A stretch of DNA of 64,000 nucleotides, taken from the NCBI GenBank assembly GCA_003116875.1, contig BCKT01000004.1:1608891-1672890 (forward strand), given 5' to 3'. Positions 54,419 to 64,000 of the stretch are shown here, one piece after another; the stretch's first letter is position 1, and each line of letters starts with the position of its first letter. A program made the position numbers and the translations under genes. The notes under the pieces are model-generated. The model did no database searches. It worked only from the letters and a program-made list of their open reading frames with translations, and had not been told where the DNA came from. Source of the stretch: Takashimella koratensis (Eukaryota; Basidiomycota; Tremellomycetes; Trichosporonales; Tetragoniomycetaceae).

Positions 54419-56354
54419 ATGTCGGCCTCTGCTCCCGTCGACGCTGGGCTCTCCAGCGTTGCGCCAGGGACTGGTCCTCGTCAACTGCCTATCAACCTCT
54501 TCACTCGTTCCCCATCCTACGCGATCCCCCAATCGACCTACTTCATCCCCTCCGATTGGCGCAGGTTCCAGCTATCCGAACTAATCAACAAAGTCCTCGG
54601 CAACGACGCGGCTGCCGGAAAACTCCCGGTTCCCTTTGACTTTGTGGTCGAGGGAGAAGTGCTTAGAGGGAGCTTGGAGAGCTGGGTGAAGAGGAGAAGA
54701 GGCGGAGATGAGGAAGGGGTGGTTAATGTAGAGTATATCAGGAGTGTAATGCCCCCGCAAGAAGTAGGGAGGTGGGAGCAGGAGGATTGGGTATCGGGCG
54801 TCAGTCTGGAGAAGCCTGGGTGAGTACAAGACACGGTAGAGGATAGTGGAATGGTGACGAGGGTCAGGAAGGAGATGCAGATGGAGGACGAGATGTGGAA
54901 CTGAGGGGTGATGGTGGACAAGAAGATCTTGACATGGAAGAGACACGCTAAACATATCACAGACACATCCTCGTCTCGTCTTACCTCTCCCACGCCAAAG
55001 TGCTTTCCCGTTCCTCTCCTTCTGCACTGTACACTCTCAACCTGCCCACTTCCCTCGGCGCGACCTCTTGCACGTGGCTCTCTTCATCCTCCTCCTCCTC
55101 CTCCTCCCTCGTCGCTATCGGTGGTGTCGACCGAGCCGTTCACGTCTTCTCCGTCCCTTCACTCGAGCCTGCCGTCGCTGCATCTGAGAACAACACCGCT
55201 CCCGAACTCTACACCCTCATGGGCCACACAGCTCCTATCGCTTCTCTTGCCGCCGGTCCCGGTTCAGAAATCGTTTCAGCCAGCTGGGACGGGAATCTCC
55301 ATCTCTACGTGTTGCCGCAAGAGGTAGAGGAGGAACATCAGGTCAACGCGGAACCGACATCGTACCTCCCTGGTCAGAAGAAACGGCGGAAGACCGAAGG
55401 GAAAGAAGGGACGAGGGTGGTAGAAGGGTTGACGGATGGAGATGCTACGGGCCAAGGAGGATGGAGAAGGAAACCGGACGTGGTGATGAATGGACACAGG
55501 GGGAGAGTCGCGGGTGTCAAGTGGGACAAAGAAGAGGGGAATACGGTCTGGAGCGCAGGGTGGGATGGAAGTGTAAGAGGATGGGACGTGGAGACGGGCG
55601 CAGCGGGGATTGTCAAGGTGAGTTGAGATTGAGGTATAGGTTGAGCGAAAAGAGTAAGGCGGATAGATGTACCTGAGAACCGAAGGAAGATGGGGTGCGA
55701 GCCGTCGAGGAAGATGAGGGTGAAGAGGATTGAGAATCGGCGCTGATTTAACATTTGTCTTGATTGTACACAGCAAGGACCCGCGGACAAGGCTCTGTTG
55801 TGTATCGACCAGTTCAGGCAGAGCGGGACATTGGCAACTGGTGGGATGGACAGGACCGTTTGTCTCTGGGACACGAGACAAGGTGGGTGGATTTTCTCGC
55901 ATACATGATGCGTGGGCTGTTGCTGATTTTTTGTCTTCCTTACACTCTGCGTTTGATACCTCTTCGTTTACTCGCCCTCGCTCACTTTGTTCGCTTTCTA
56001 TGTTCCCTCGTTCACTTGGAACTTGCAGCCACATCACTCATCTCCCTCACTTTGCCTACATCCTCCCCCGTCCCTTCCTTGTCTTGCAACCCAACCTCTC
56101 CCTTCACCCTAGCTGCTGCGACTTACTCGGGGACCGTGCAGATTTGGGACGTCCGATCCCCGAAGCACGCGCTGTTCACCATGACCAAAGCGAATAGTGT
56201 TGGTGGCAGTGGAGCCGGTGGGGAGAAGAGAGGGGTTAGCAAGAATGGGAAAGTGTTTGGGGAAAGGTTGTTGGCGACTGATTGGGATGGAGAGGTCGTT
56301 GTTGCCGGTGGTGAGGATGGAGAAGTTGGGATTTGGCGAGCAAGGGGGGAGTAG
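54419..56354 (+). CDS. YTM1: Ribosome biogenesis WD40 protein Ytm1/WDR12
   Basis: Four exons: 54419-54819, 54963-55617, 55774-55882 and 56029-56354 (496 aa). The N-terminal ubiquitin-like NLE domain is seen at residues 20-60 (INLFTRSPSYAIPQSTYFIPSDWRRFQLSELIN), followed by WD repeats: SCTWLSSSS...AVHVF, LMGHTAPIASLAAG...SASWDGNLHLY, MNGHRGRVAGVKWD...SAGWDGSVRGWD, LATGGMDRTVCLWDTR, YSGTVQIWDVRSP and AGGEDGEVGIWRA. Ytm1 forms the PeBoW/Nop7 complex with Erb1 and Nop7. Its NLE domain is pulled by the AAA-ATPase Rea1/Mdn1 to release the complex from the pre-60S particle. A lysine-rich loop (KKRRKTEGKEG) with acidic surroundings interrupts repeats 3 and 4. The third exon is short; its donor is GTGGGT. 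Confidence 0.95.
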
Positions 56355-56957
56355 ATTAGATCTGTACATGCATGGGATTTGGTGCTTGGTATTAGGATAC
56401 TGATATATTGTAGCCGCCTCTTGTGCCGCTGGATACCATGTTGATCGACAAGAGTAGGCGCGTCAAGGTGGTTGTTCAGATAGGCCCACGGAGAATTTTG
56501 CCCGAGCCTATTAAAAGATTGTTTGCCACTGGTGCCTGTCTGTGGTCGCGTGTCAACAAACACGAAACCACTCACACATACACACACATACACACACACA
56601 ATCCAAAATCCCAATCCCAACTTTCATCCAACATCAACCTTGGTCCATCTCGTTCACCTACCAAGCTTGTCACCACTCTTGACTTTCTTCATCCTCGCCC
56701 ACCGCGTTCAGAACGACCAACGACTTGGACGTCCCCTTTCGATTCGGGTCGTTCTTTGATAGCGACGCAAATATCAACTCTCACCTTTCCACGTCTCTGA
56801 AACGCTAAACATCACGAGTCGCCATCAACGAGCATCGCATCAACAATTTTGCGCAACTCAACAGAATTCTACTCAACTCTGAATCTCACCATACCACGTT
56901 ATCCCCCTCTGTATCCATTATCCTCCGCCTGATACCCTTCCCTCCCCGTCATCCACC
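56355..56957. other. Leader of the CLIP-170 gene with CA microsatellite
   Basis: No gene. It contains an interrupted (CA)n repeat (about 56571-56602) and C/T/A-rich sequence, as is usual for the 5' leaders in this window. Confidence 0.5.
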
Positions 56958-59900
56958 ATGTCCCGGCTGCCGATGCTCTCTACTCCGGGGCGCGGCACCG
57001 GCTCACCCACCGGTATCCCAACACCTACGGCCCAACGCCGACCCCGTTCTTCCCTCGCCACAAGCCACCAGCTCGTTCCCGACGACCACGACGAGATGGA
57101 CGCTGCTCTTCACGAGGTTCTCGCCAAACGCACGTCCGTCTCTTCCGTCGCTTCCACCGACGCAGCGCACGCGCCGCCTTCTGCGTTCCTCCAACCTCGA
57201 ACACCGGGCGTCCGTGCGAAAACACCTGCTGGGTTAGGTCTTGGTGCCTCACACAATAATCCCGTCACTCCATCCAACCCGCGTCCGTCGTCTCGCCTGT
57301 CCTTGGCAGGCAGGGCGTCCATCGGGGCCGCAAACACACCTGCAATCACGCCAAGGAGGACGTCGATGGCGAGCTCGACCACATCGACGACGCCGTATGG
57401 ACGTAGACCAGAGTCAAGGGCTTCGATCTCTGGGGTAGGTGAGAGGTGGGCACCACTGATCGGTGATAGAGTGAGAGTAGGGAGTCTCGGGATGGAAGGG
57501 ACGTTGAGGTACCTCGGCACGGTGGATTTCAGGGATGGGGTCTGGGCGGGGATTGAGCTCGAAGGGGGGTTCGCAGGCAAGGGCAAGAACGACGGGACTG
57601 TTGAAGGGTAAGTCTGTCGTGGTAGCTGACACTTAGATTTAGAGAGTGGCAGAAAGCATCTTGTGCAGCAAGGGGCAATGATGCTAACGTCCCTTAGGCG
57701 ACAATACTTCTCTTGCCCGGCCAACTGCGGCATGTTCGTCGCCGCCTCCAAGCTGTCCGCACCGACCTCTGGACCCTCGCGACCCGTCTCCGTCGCGTCA
57801 TCGTATCGCTCACTCGCCTCCAACTCGGTCAGCGGACGTCAAACCCCTGGGTTCGACTCTCGCGCCCGTCCATCCACTACCACGCCTGCACGAGCCACCC
57901 GCACTGTCTCCAGCTCGACGCGCTCCTCCTCCCGCATTGGACCGGATCACGACGACGCTCCCGCAGCAGCACCCGCGACGGTCCGCCGCACGATGCTGGG
58001 GAACAGTACGAGCTCGAACGCTGCGCTCGCGGCGGAAGGGAAGATCACAGCCGGAAGTAGGGCGAGCAAGTATCTTGGCATGACGGCGAAGCAACTCGAC
58101 TCGCAACGCGCAGTAGGAACTAAAGGGGCCGGGATGTTGAATGCGAGTACGACGTCCACGGTAGCCGGGACGACACCGAGAGCGCCTAGGATGTCGATGG
58201 GTGGTGTCACCCCCGCGCGGGCAAGACCCAGTCTGGGTGGAGTGTCGGCAGCGAATGTCACTCCGAAAGCCAGAGGACCAAGGATGAGCTCAGCGATGGA
58301 GATGATGCCCCCTCCGCCAAGCCCGGGGAGGGTGAAGGCGTTGTCCGTGCAAGCGCTGGAAGAGGAGGTGCGGGAGTTGAAACGACGTAACGCTGAGCTA
58401 GAGGATGAAGCTGCTCTTCGAGGCGATGACGAAGGCATCGATCCTGCGAGGTTGGAGGAGATGAAGAACGAGGTCGAGAGGGTGAGGGAAGAAGCAGACG
58501 CTCTTCGGTACCAGCTCTCCGCGTCGCAGGCGGACGCAGCGGATGCGACTCGGTTAGCGGAAGAACTTCAAGTAGCCGAAGAAAAGTGGAAGAGTGAAGC
58601 TGAAGCCAGGGAGAGAGTGGTTGAGGACTTGAAGAGGGAAATGAGGATAGCCAGTGAAAGAGCAAATGATGAGTTGGAAGCGGGGATGGAGGAGAAAAGG
58701 AGACAGGTCGCGGAAGTGACAAGGAGAGCGGAAGAGGCGGAACAAGAGGCTGAAGCGAGTAGGCAGCAAGTCGAATTGTTGGAGTCGTCCGGCTTGGTGA
58801 GTGTTTGGGGGTCGAGGCGATCGAGATGAGAGGAGGTGCATGGGAGCACAGGGTGTGGTAACAAGGAGGTCACAGGAATAGTTTGAGGATTGAGCTAATA
58901 TTGTTATTTCGTGCACAGGCGATCATCGAAGTGCAAGAGCAAAAACAGGCCGAGCTGGAGGCTAAAGTCGCTGAACTCAAGTCACTGCTGTACAAAGCTC
59001 GAGACGACTTGGAAGAAGCTCGCGAGGCTGCCAAAACTGCGTCCGCAGCCAACGGGTCTGCCTCCGATTCGCTCGCCAATGGGGATGCCGCACCTCGGGA
59101 CCCGACGGCAGTGGAGATCGACAACGAGACCCTTCGCGCCCAGCTCAAGCATCTCCAGAGCAAGATCTCTCATCTCGAAGAAGACCTGGACGAGACTCGT
59201 GCTTCAGCAGATACCGATATTGAATCGTGGCGCGCCCGACATACGAAAGCCAAAGAAGCCGAACGAGTGGCGTTGGACGAGGTACGCAAACTCAAAGCTG
59301 AGCAAGGGAGGTTACATGAGCAAGCTGGAGCTGCAAGAGTGAGGTTTGAGGAGATTCAAGTAGCGCTTAAGGAGAATCAGTTAGCCCTTGAGAGTGCGCG
59401 AGCGGAGATTGAGGTTTTGAGAGAGGGAGCGAGTGAAGCGGCAGGGAAAGAAAGTCAGGTCAAGGATAGGATGGTGAAAGAAGCCGAGGAGAGGAGAGTC
59501 GACGCGGAAAGGAGAATGGAGGAGGTGGAAAGGGAGTTGACAGGGTTGAGGGATGTACAAGTCCGAGCGCTGGAATTGGAGTCGAAAGTCGAATCGCTCG
59601 AGGCAGAGATCGTTACGGTGAGTGCGGACGACTCTCGACTTGTTGTGGGTAATCTGGGAGGAAGGACTGACAAAGGTTTAGCTTAAACACGCTCTCAAAG
59701 TCGATACTGAATCCCCACCGAAACCCGACTCTTCCGACCCGGTCACAATCACCGCACCGTCTCCGCCGTCCTCGGCTCGCCGGGCACGTACGTCGACCGG
59801 GTCCATCGAGGATGCGGAAAAATCCATCAGAGGGTATAGACATATTGTACAGGAAATGTCGGGAGAGAACGGGGTTCTCAAGGGAAGAGTTAGAGAATTG

Positions 59901-60952
59901 GAAGAGGAAGTAGCGAGTTTGAAGGAGGTGAGTCCTGTTCAACCCTTCCGGAGGCATGAAGTGAATGAAGATAGGAAAGAGAAGGATGGTGCTGATTAAT
60001 CGATACAGGAGGTCAAGCTGTTGCAGGAGATCAACGAGGCCGAAGTTGGCGCCAACGGCGGGACCGGCGAAGGATCGGTAAGTGGACACACGATCGATGA
60101 CTCGGCACCGAAACGGAGAGGACAAGATGGTAGGCTGACTTGAGAATAGAAGGAGCTTGCAGAGGCCAAGAAGACGATCTCGACTCATGCGGCGACGATC
60201 AAGGAGGTGAGTTGGGTCTGTCGACTCTGATAAAACATGACGAGATCGTCGTTGCTGACACAATAATCTCTCTTACAATGCACTTGCTTCGGTCTTGTTC
60301 ATCTGCTCAATCATCAAAACCATCACATCACCCCCCCGTTGCACTCAACTCCCTGCCTCGCTCGCTACGCTCACTCGGCAGCTTGAGCGCGAGGTGTCCG
60401 AGCTCGAATCCCTCGTCGAGGCCAAGATCTATCGCGAAGACGAGCTCGAGCAACGTACCGCTGACCTCACTCGAGACCGTGACAGATGGCGCGATAAAGC
60501 CACGGCCGTGGGTGTTACCCCTCCGTCATCTGCACTCCCGCCCGTATCCGCGTCCGCCTCGAGCTTTAGCCACCGCTCGACTTCGGGCTCTGCCCCAACC
60601 TCGGCGTCGGCGTCAGCGTCGGAGACAGTTGGCGGGCGCGAAGGAAGTGCGGAGGGAACTCGATGTGAATTGTGTGAAGGACCACATGATTTAGACAAGT
60701 GTCCGGTTCTCTCAGGCGAGACATTGGTAGATGAAGAGGAAGGTGAACAGGCAGATCGACCCAGTCCGTTGGCAGGCAAAGCAAAGAAGAAGTGGTGTGC
60801 TGATTGCGAGGTAAGTCAAGGGATTTGGATTTGGTTGAGAGGCTTTATGAGTGGTGCTGTGGTGCTGCTTGGTGAGTTTGATTGAGCTGATATGGTTACA
60901 GAACACCGAGCATAACACGGACGAGTGCCCGCTTGCCGAAGACGTGTTCTGA
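56958..60952 (+). CDS. CLIP-170 family microtubule plus-end tracking protein
   Basis: Eight exons: 56958-57607, 57698-58796, 58919-59617, 59682-59927, 60009-60077, 60150-60206, 60382-60810 and 60902-60952 (1099 aa). A Ser/Pro/Thr/Arg-rich N-terminus precedes one CAP-Gly domain (about 168-235) with the signature GVWAGIEL and GKNDG, split by intron 1. A second basic Ser-rich segment follows. From about residue 460 onward there is a long coiled coil (VQALEEEVRELKRRNAELEDE onwards). The C-terminus has two CCHC zinc knuckles: CELCEGPHDLDKC, then CADCENTEHNTDEC, ending EDVF. This is the CLIP-170/Tip1/Bik1 layout: binding to plus ends via CAP-Gly with EB1, dimerisation via coiled coil, and cargo (dynein/dynactin) contact through the knuckles. 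Fungal homologues have one CAP-Gly, as here. The last exon has just 17 codons and carries half of knuckle two. Confidence 0.93.
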
Positions 60953-62160
60953 GAGCATGGGCGATGGTGACGAGGTGCAGCACTGTAGCTTTTCTCCCAT
61001 GGTCGAGACAGTGGAGCTGAGCGGTGGACGAAGCGCCAAGGGTGAAGGGCGAAGTGCGAAGGGCGTGTGCATAGGATCGAATTTGTCTCTGGTATCCCAG
61101 GTTGAGTGTGATTTATACGTACTAGGTGCATTGTAATGTGGTCTTGACAATGGTGACTGACGACGACCGGTATTCGGCGGAGAGACGGACCGAATGACGG
61201 CACGTCGGCAACGCCCGGCCCTGTTGTTTCTTTTCCTGGCTGTCTCTCTTCCCTCTGCCCGGACCCTACCTGCCTCTGCCTCTGCTCGGACCCTACCCGA
61301 TACCCTCGGTCACATGAATCACACCTCGCAGCAGCAGCAGCGACACAGAGGGCCATGGCGACCTGTAGGTGTGGTACGGTCGTAGATGCATGGAACCATG
61401 TCAGTGCGCAGGGCCAGGGGAAGGGGGAGGGATGGAGGGGTAGAGGGGCGGAGGGGTGGAGAGGGGAGTGGGGGTGGGGGCGGGGGAGGGGCAGGGGCAG
61501 GGCAAAGTGGGTAAATTAGGGGACAAAGAGCGAGGGGAGAGAGGGGAGAGATGAGAGAGACCGAGGGCAAGAGCAAAGAGCAAGCATCAAAGAGGGCAAC
61601 TCGGCAGCCCACCCGACGGGCGAGGAGACAGCCGAGCGACGAGCGACGTGTGCGAGACCTGCAGTCTAAGTCACAGTCGGTGGGTAGGGGATCCGGGTCA
61701 AGGGGCAAGGGCTCGAGGTGATCGTAGAGCGATGCAAAGTGATCATGCATCCATCTCGCCCAGTCGTTCCGCCGCAGCAGCGTGTGACCGTGACCGTGAT
61801 AACTGGTAACAGGTACTGGTGATCATTGACCTCCTTGTCATCATCGTCCCCCATCTCATCGTCATCCTCATCGTCATCCTCATCCTCATCGCATCCCCCT
61901 CTACTTGACCTAACCTACCCCGTCTCACCCCTTGATTACCCGATTCATCCAACCCGAGGTCTCTCCGTCTCGTGACCTCTTTCCTTCCTAACTCTTCCCC
62001 ATCCATCCACCCACCCATCCATCCCCTTCCCCACTCACCCCCTACCACACCGTCACCTTCACATCGCCCTCTCTTGCATCCATCCACACTTGCCCTCTCC
62101 TCACCGCTCTCTCCCCCTCTCCCTTCCCTCCCCCATCACCCACCCCACCCCTCCACCACC
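60953..62160. other. Gene-free interval and leader of the WD40 gene
   Basis: No supported gene. Segments near 61400-61500 are G-rich and those at 61960-62160 are C/T-rich. The latter is the leader of the WD40 gene. Confidence 0.5.
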
Positions 62161-64000
62161 ATGACATCCGTCGCTACTCGCCGGATCTCATACATTGTCC
62201 CCGCGCCTGACGACCCTCCACCACTTCTCACTCTCCCTACCCTCGGTCAATCCCGTACCTCTTCTACCCCACTCCTCGCTCTCAAACTCCCCACCTCCTC
62301 AACGACCACCACCACCAACGGGTCAACCCCTACCTCCCCTACCCGCAACTTTGCTTCTCGCAACCCGTTCCTCTCTGCGTCTCCGCCGGTCGCCTCCACC
62401 CCGCCGCAGCACGACCCGGGCCACCCCCGTCACTGCCTGGGAGTCGCCTCGCTCGCTCTCGACTCCTCCACCCTCCTCGCGGGCGCTTCCTCCCCAGGCG
62501 GTATCCTCTACACCGGCGGCAGAGACGGCCTCGTCGCCAGCTGGGAACTCCACGTCCCCCACCGGCGCAGGGACAGACCCCGCTACGATGTGCGCGATAA
62601 CGCCAGGTCAGGTCAGGTCAAGTGGGAGCGGATAGGAGACGGCGCAGAGATGTGGGATGAATCAGATGACGAGGATGCGTTGGAGGAGGACGAAGCGGGA
62701 GCAGACGAGTCCCTCCTTGCTCCAGGCAGAAAGGCAAGAGCCGGAGTAGGCAGAGGTGCTGTCGCTGCAGAGGTCCCATACGAGGACAGATGGGAAGTCG
62801 ATCGCAAGCTCTTGTCAACCCAAGGGGTGAGTCTCAAACCTTGTTGCCTGCATCCCTCATGCCTGCGCCCGCTACCCGGGCTCCCTTTCGATCATCTGGC
62901 TGACACTCTGCCCCACACCCCGCAGCCACCCGAGACCACCTTCCGGCAGTCGATTCAGACCCACACCGACTGGGTGAGCGCGATGCTCCTCTGCAACCTC
63001 AACCAGACCGTCATCACCGCTTCCTCTGACCGCACGATCCGCGCGTGGTCCCCTCATGCCGCCGCGTCCGACCCGGATCGTGCGTCTCCGGCACTCATCG
63101 GTCGACACAGAGACTACGTCCGGTCCCTCGCTTGGGCGAAACACCCGTCCGTCCTCTTCTCCGGCGCTCTCGATAGGCACATCTCCGTCTGGGATGTCAC
63201 TTCGCCTCACCCGGACACACCAGTTTTCAGTATCGATCTCGACAAGATTGACGATTACGCTGGGGTCGGGTTGGAAGGGGAACGCGGGAGTGTGTACTCC
63301 CTCGGTGTGGACCCTCGGGGCACAATGTTGGCTGCGGGGACGCCGGAGCGGGTGGTACGTCTCTGGGACCCGCGAGTGGGTGAGACCAGTATTGGAAAGC
63401 TCGTGGGTCACACAGACTGCGTCAGGAGCATCGTCGTCAGCGATGACGGCAGATACATGCTCACGGGCTCTTCGGACACGACGGTCAAGTGAGTGAAGCT
63501 ACTCTAATTACCAAGTAAAAGCTTACCCCCTCAGGTTGTGGTCACTCGCGGCACACCGATGCTTGCACACATTCAACCACCATACCTCCTCGGTCTGGGC
63601 TCTCCACTCCAACCACCCCAACCTGGAGCGCTTCTACTCTGGTTCCCGCGATGGCCGCCTCTGTGTTGTCGATGTCGAAGAATGCACCGACATCTCCGAG
63701 GGCGAGTGCATCCTTCTCGCTCGTGAAGGGGAGCCCACTGCTGCCGCTGTCAAGGCGGCTGCGGCAGACGCCCCACCGCTCACGAAGAACGGGGACGAAG
63801 GGATCCGATCGATCGCGAGCATGGACGACGAGTACGTTTGGACAGCAACAGGCAGCTCCGAAGTGCGCAGGTGGAGGGACGTCGGACGCCGCGTGACCAG
63901 GCTCGATCAGGAGGACGATGGAGTCTCGTACAACAACTACGACGGTCGCCTCCGAGGCGGTTCGGGCGCGGATTCGGCCGCTGCGTTCGCCAGTACCTTG
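62161..64000 (+). CDS. WDR48/UAF1 (Duf1)-like WD40 protein, 3' end beyond the window
   Basis: Exons seen: 62161-62826, 62926-63488 and 63535 to the window end; the intron 62827-62925 is 99 bp, so it does not break the frame. Residues 1-90 are low-complexity Ser/Thr/Pro with RRISYIVPAP near the start. WD repeats follow: GILYTGGRDGLVASWEL, an acidic insertion, TDWVSAMLL...TVITASSDRTIRAW, RDYVRSLAWA...FSGALDRHISVWDV, SVYSLGVD...[50 protein letters not shown]...FYSGSRDGRLCVVD, then IASMDDEYVWTATGSSEVRRW. The start RRISYIVPAP and the repeat order match WDR48/Duf1, which activates USP1/Ubp-type deubiquitinases. The C-terminal domain (DUF3337) lies outside the window, so length cannot be judged. Confidence 0.85.

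Noticed and set aside
57850..57870. tRNA T-arm-like word (GGGTTCGACTC)
   Set aside because: It lies within a well-supported coding exon and no cloverleaf can be drawn around it.

Overview
This window looks like a chromosomal segment of a basidiomycete fungus, most likely a yeast-like Tremellomycetes relative; the exact taxon is a guess. The supporting signs are compact genes with many short introns (about 35-180 bp, usually GTGAGT or GTAAGT donors, CTGAC/CTAAC-like branch sites and CAG/TAG acceptors), pyrimidine-rich 5' leaders, moderately high GC, and conserved eukaryotic genes alternating with fungal transcription factors. Exon joins were derived by reading frame, splice consensus and protein continuity, and phases were checked for the main gene models. 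No tRNA, rRNA or CRISPR was seen.

Left part (1-34.2 kb): an acidic/basic Myb-like nuclear protein (448-2617), mitochondrial branched-chain aminotransferase (3479-5732, minus), a disturbed stretch with fragments and one member of an unrecognised gene family (6.8-9.9 kb), a Zn2Cys6 transcription factor (11624-14802), a mitochondrial helical-repeat protein (minus) divergent from a Reb1/TTF-I-like Myb protein (15.1-21.2 kb), PDCD2/Tsr4 (minus), a long gene-free leader region (22.9-25.8 kb), a second zinc-cluster protein (25784-28652), a membrane-anchored GH17 glucanase (29668-32287) and an aldo-keto reductase (minus).

Middle part (34.2-47.2 kb): an accessory-looking block. It holds four minus-strand members of a very divergent, apparently undescribed gene family (34999-35793, 36545-37556, 40045-41278, 42020-43112). 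A fifth member lies at 8932-9857. They share a phase-2 intron before a tiny last exon of 73-133 bp and another phase-2 intron upstream. One copy has an in-frame stop and another a frameshift. The block also holds a roughly 280-bp dispersed repeat (copies at 7.8 and 38.8 kb), a 411-bp Tc1/mariner-type MITE with 37-bp perfect inverted repeats and TA target duplication (43355-43765), and a tandem pair of a second unknown family (44.2-45.4 and 45.7-47.2 kb), whose first copy is frameshifted at its 5' end.

Right part (47.3-64 kb): mostly housekeeping genes. These are a family-16 methyltransferase, a Tma23-like nucleolar protein divergent from the SUMO E1 subunit Aos1, Mediator subunit Med31 divergent from the ribosome-assembly factor Ytm1/WDR12, a CLIP-170 microtubule plus-end protein, and the 5' part of a WDR48/Duf1-like WD40 protein cut by the window end. 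Ribosome biogenesis is a recurring theme (Reb1-like, Tsr4, Tma23, Ytm1), but nothing in the layout suggests co-transcription beyond a few short divergent promoters.
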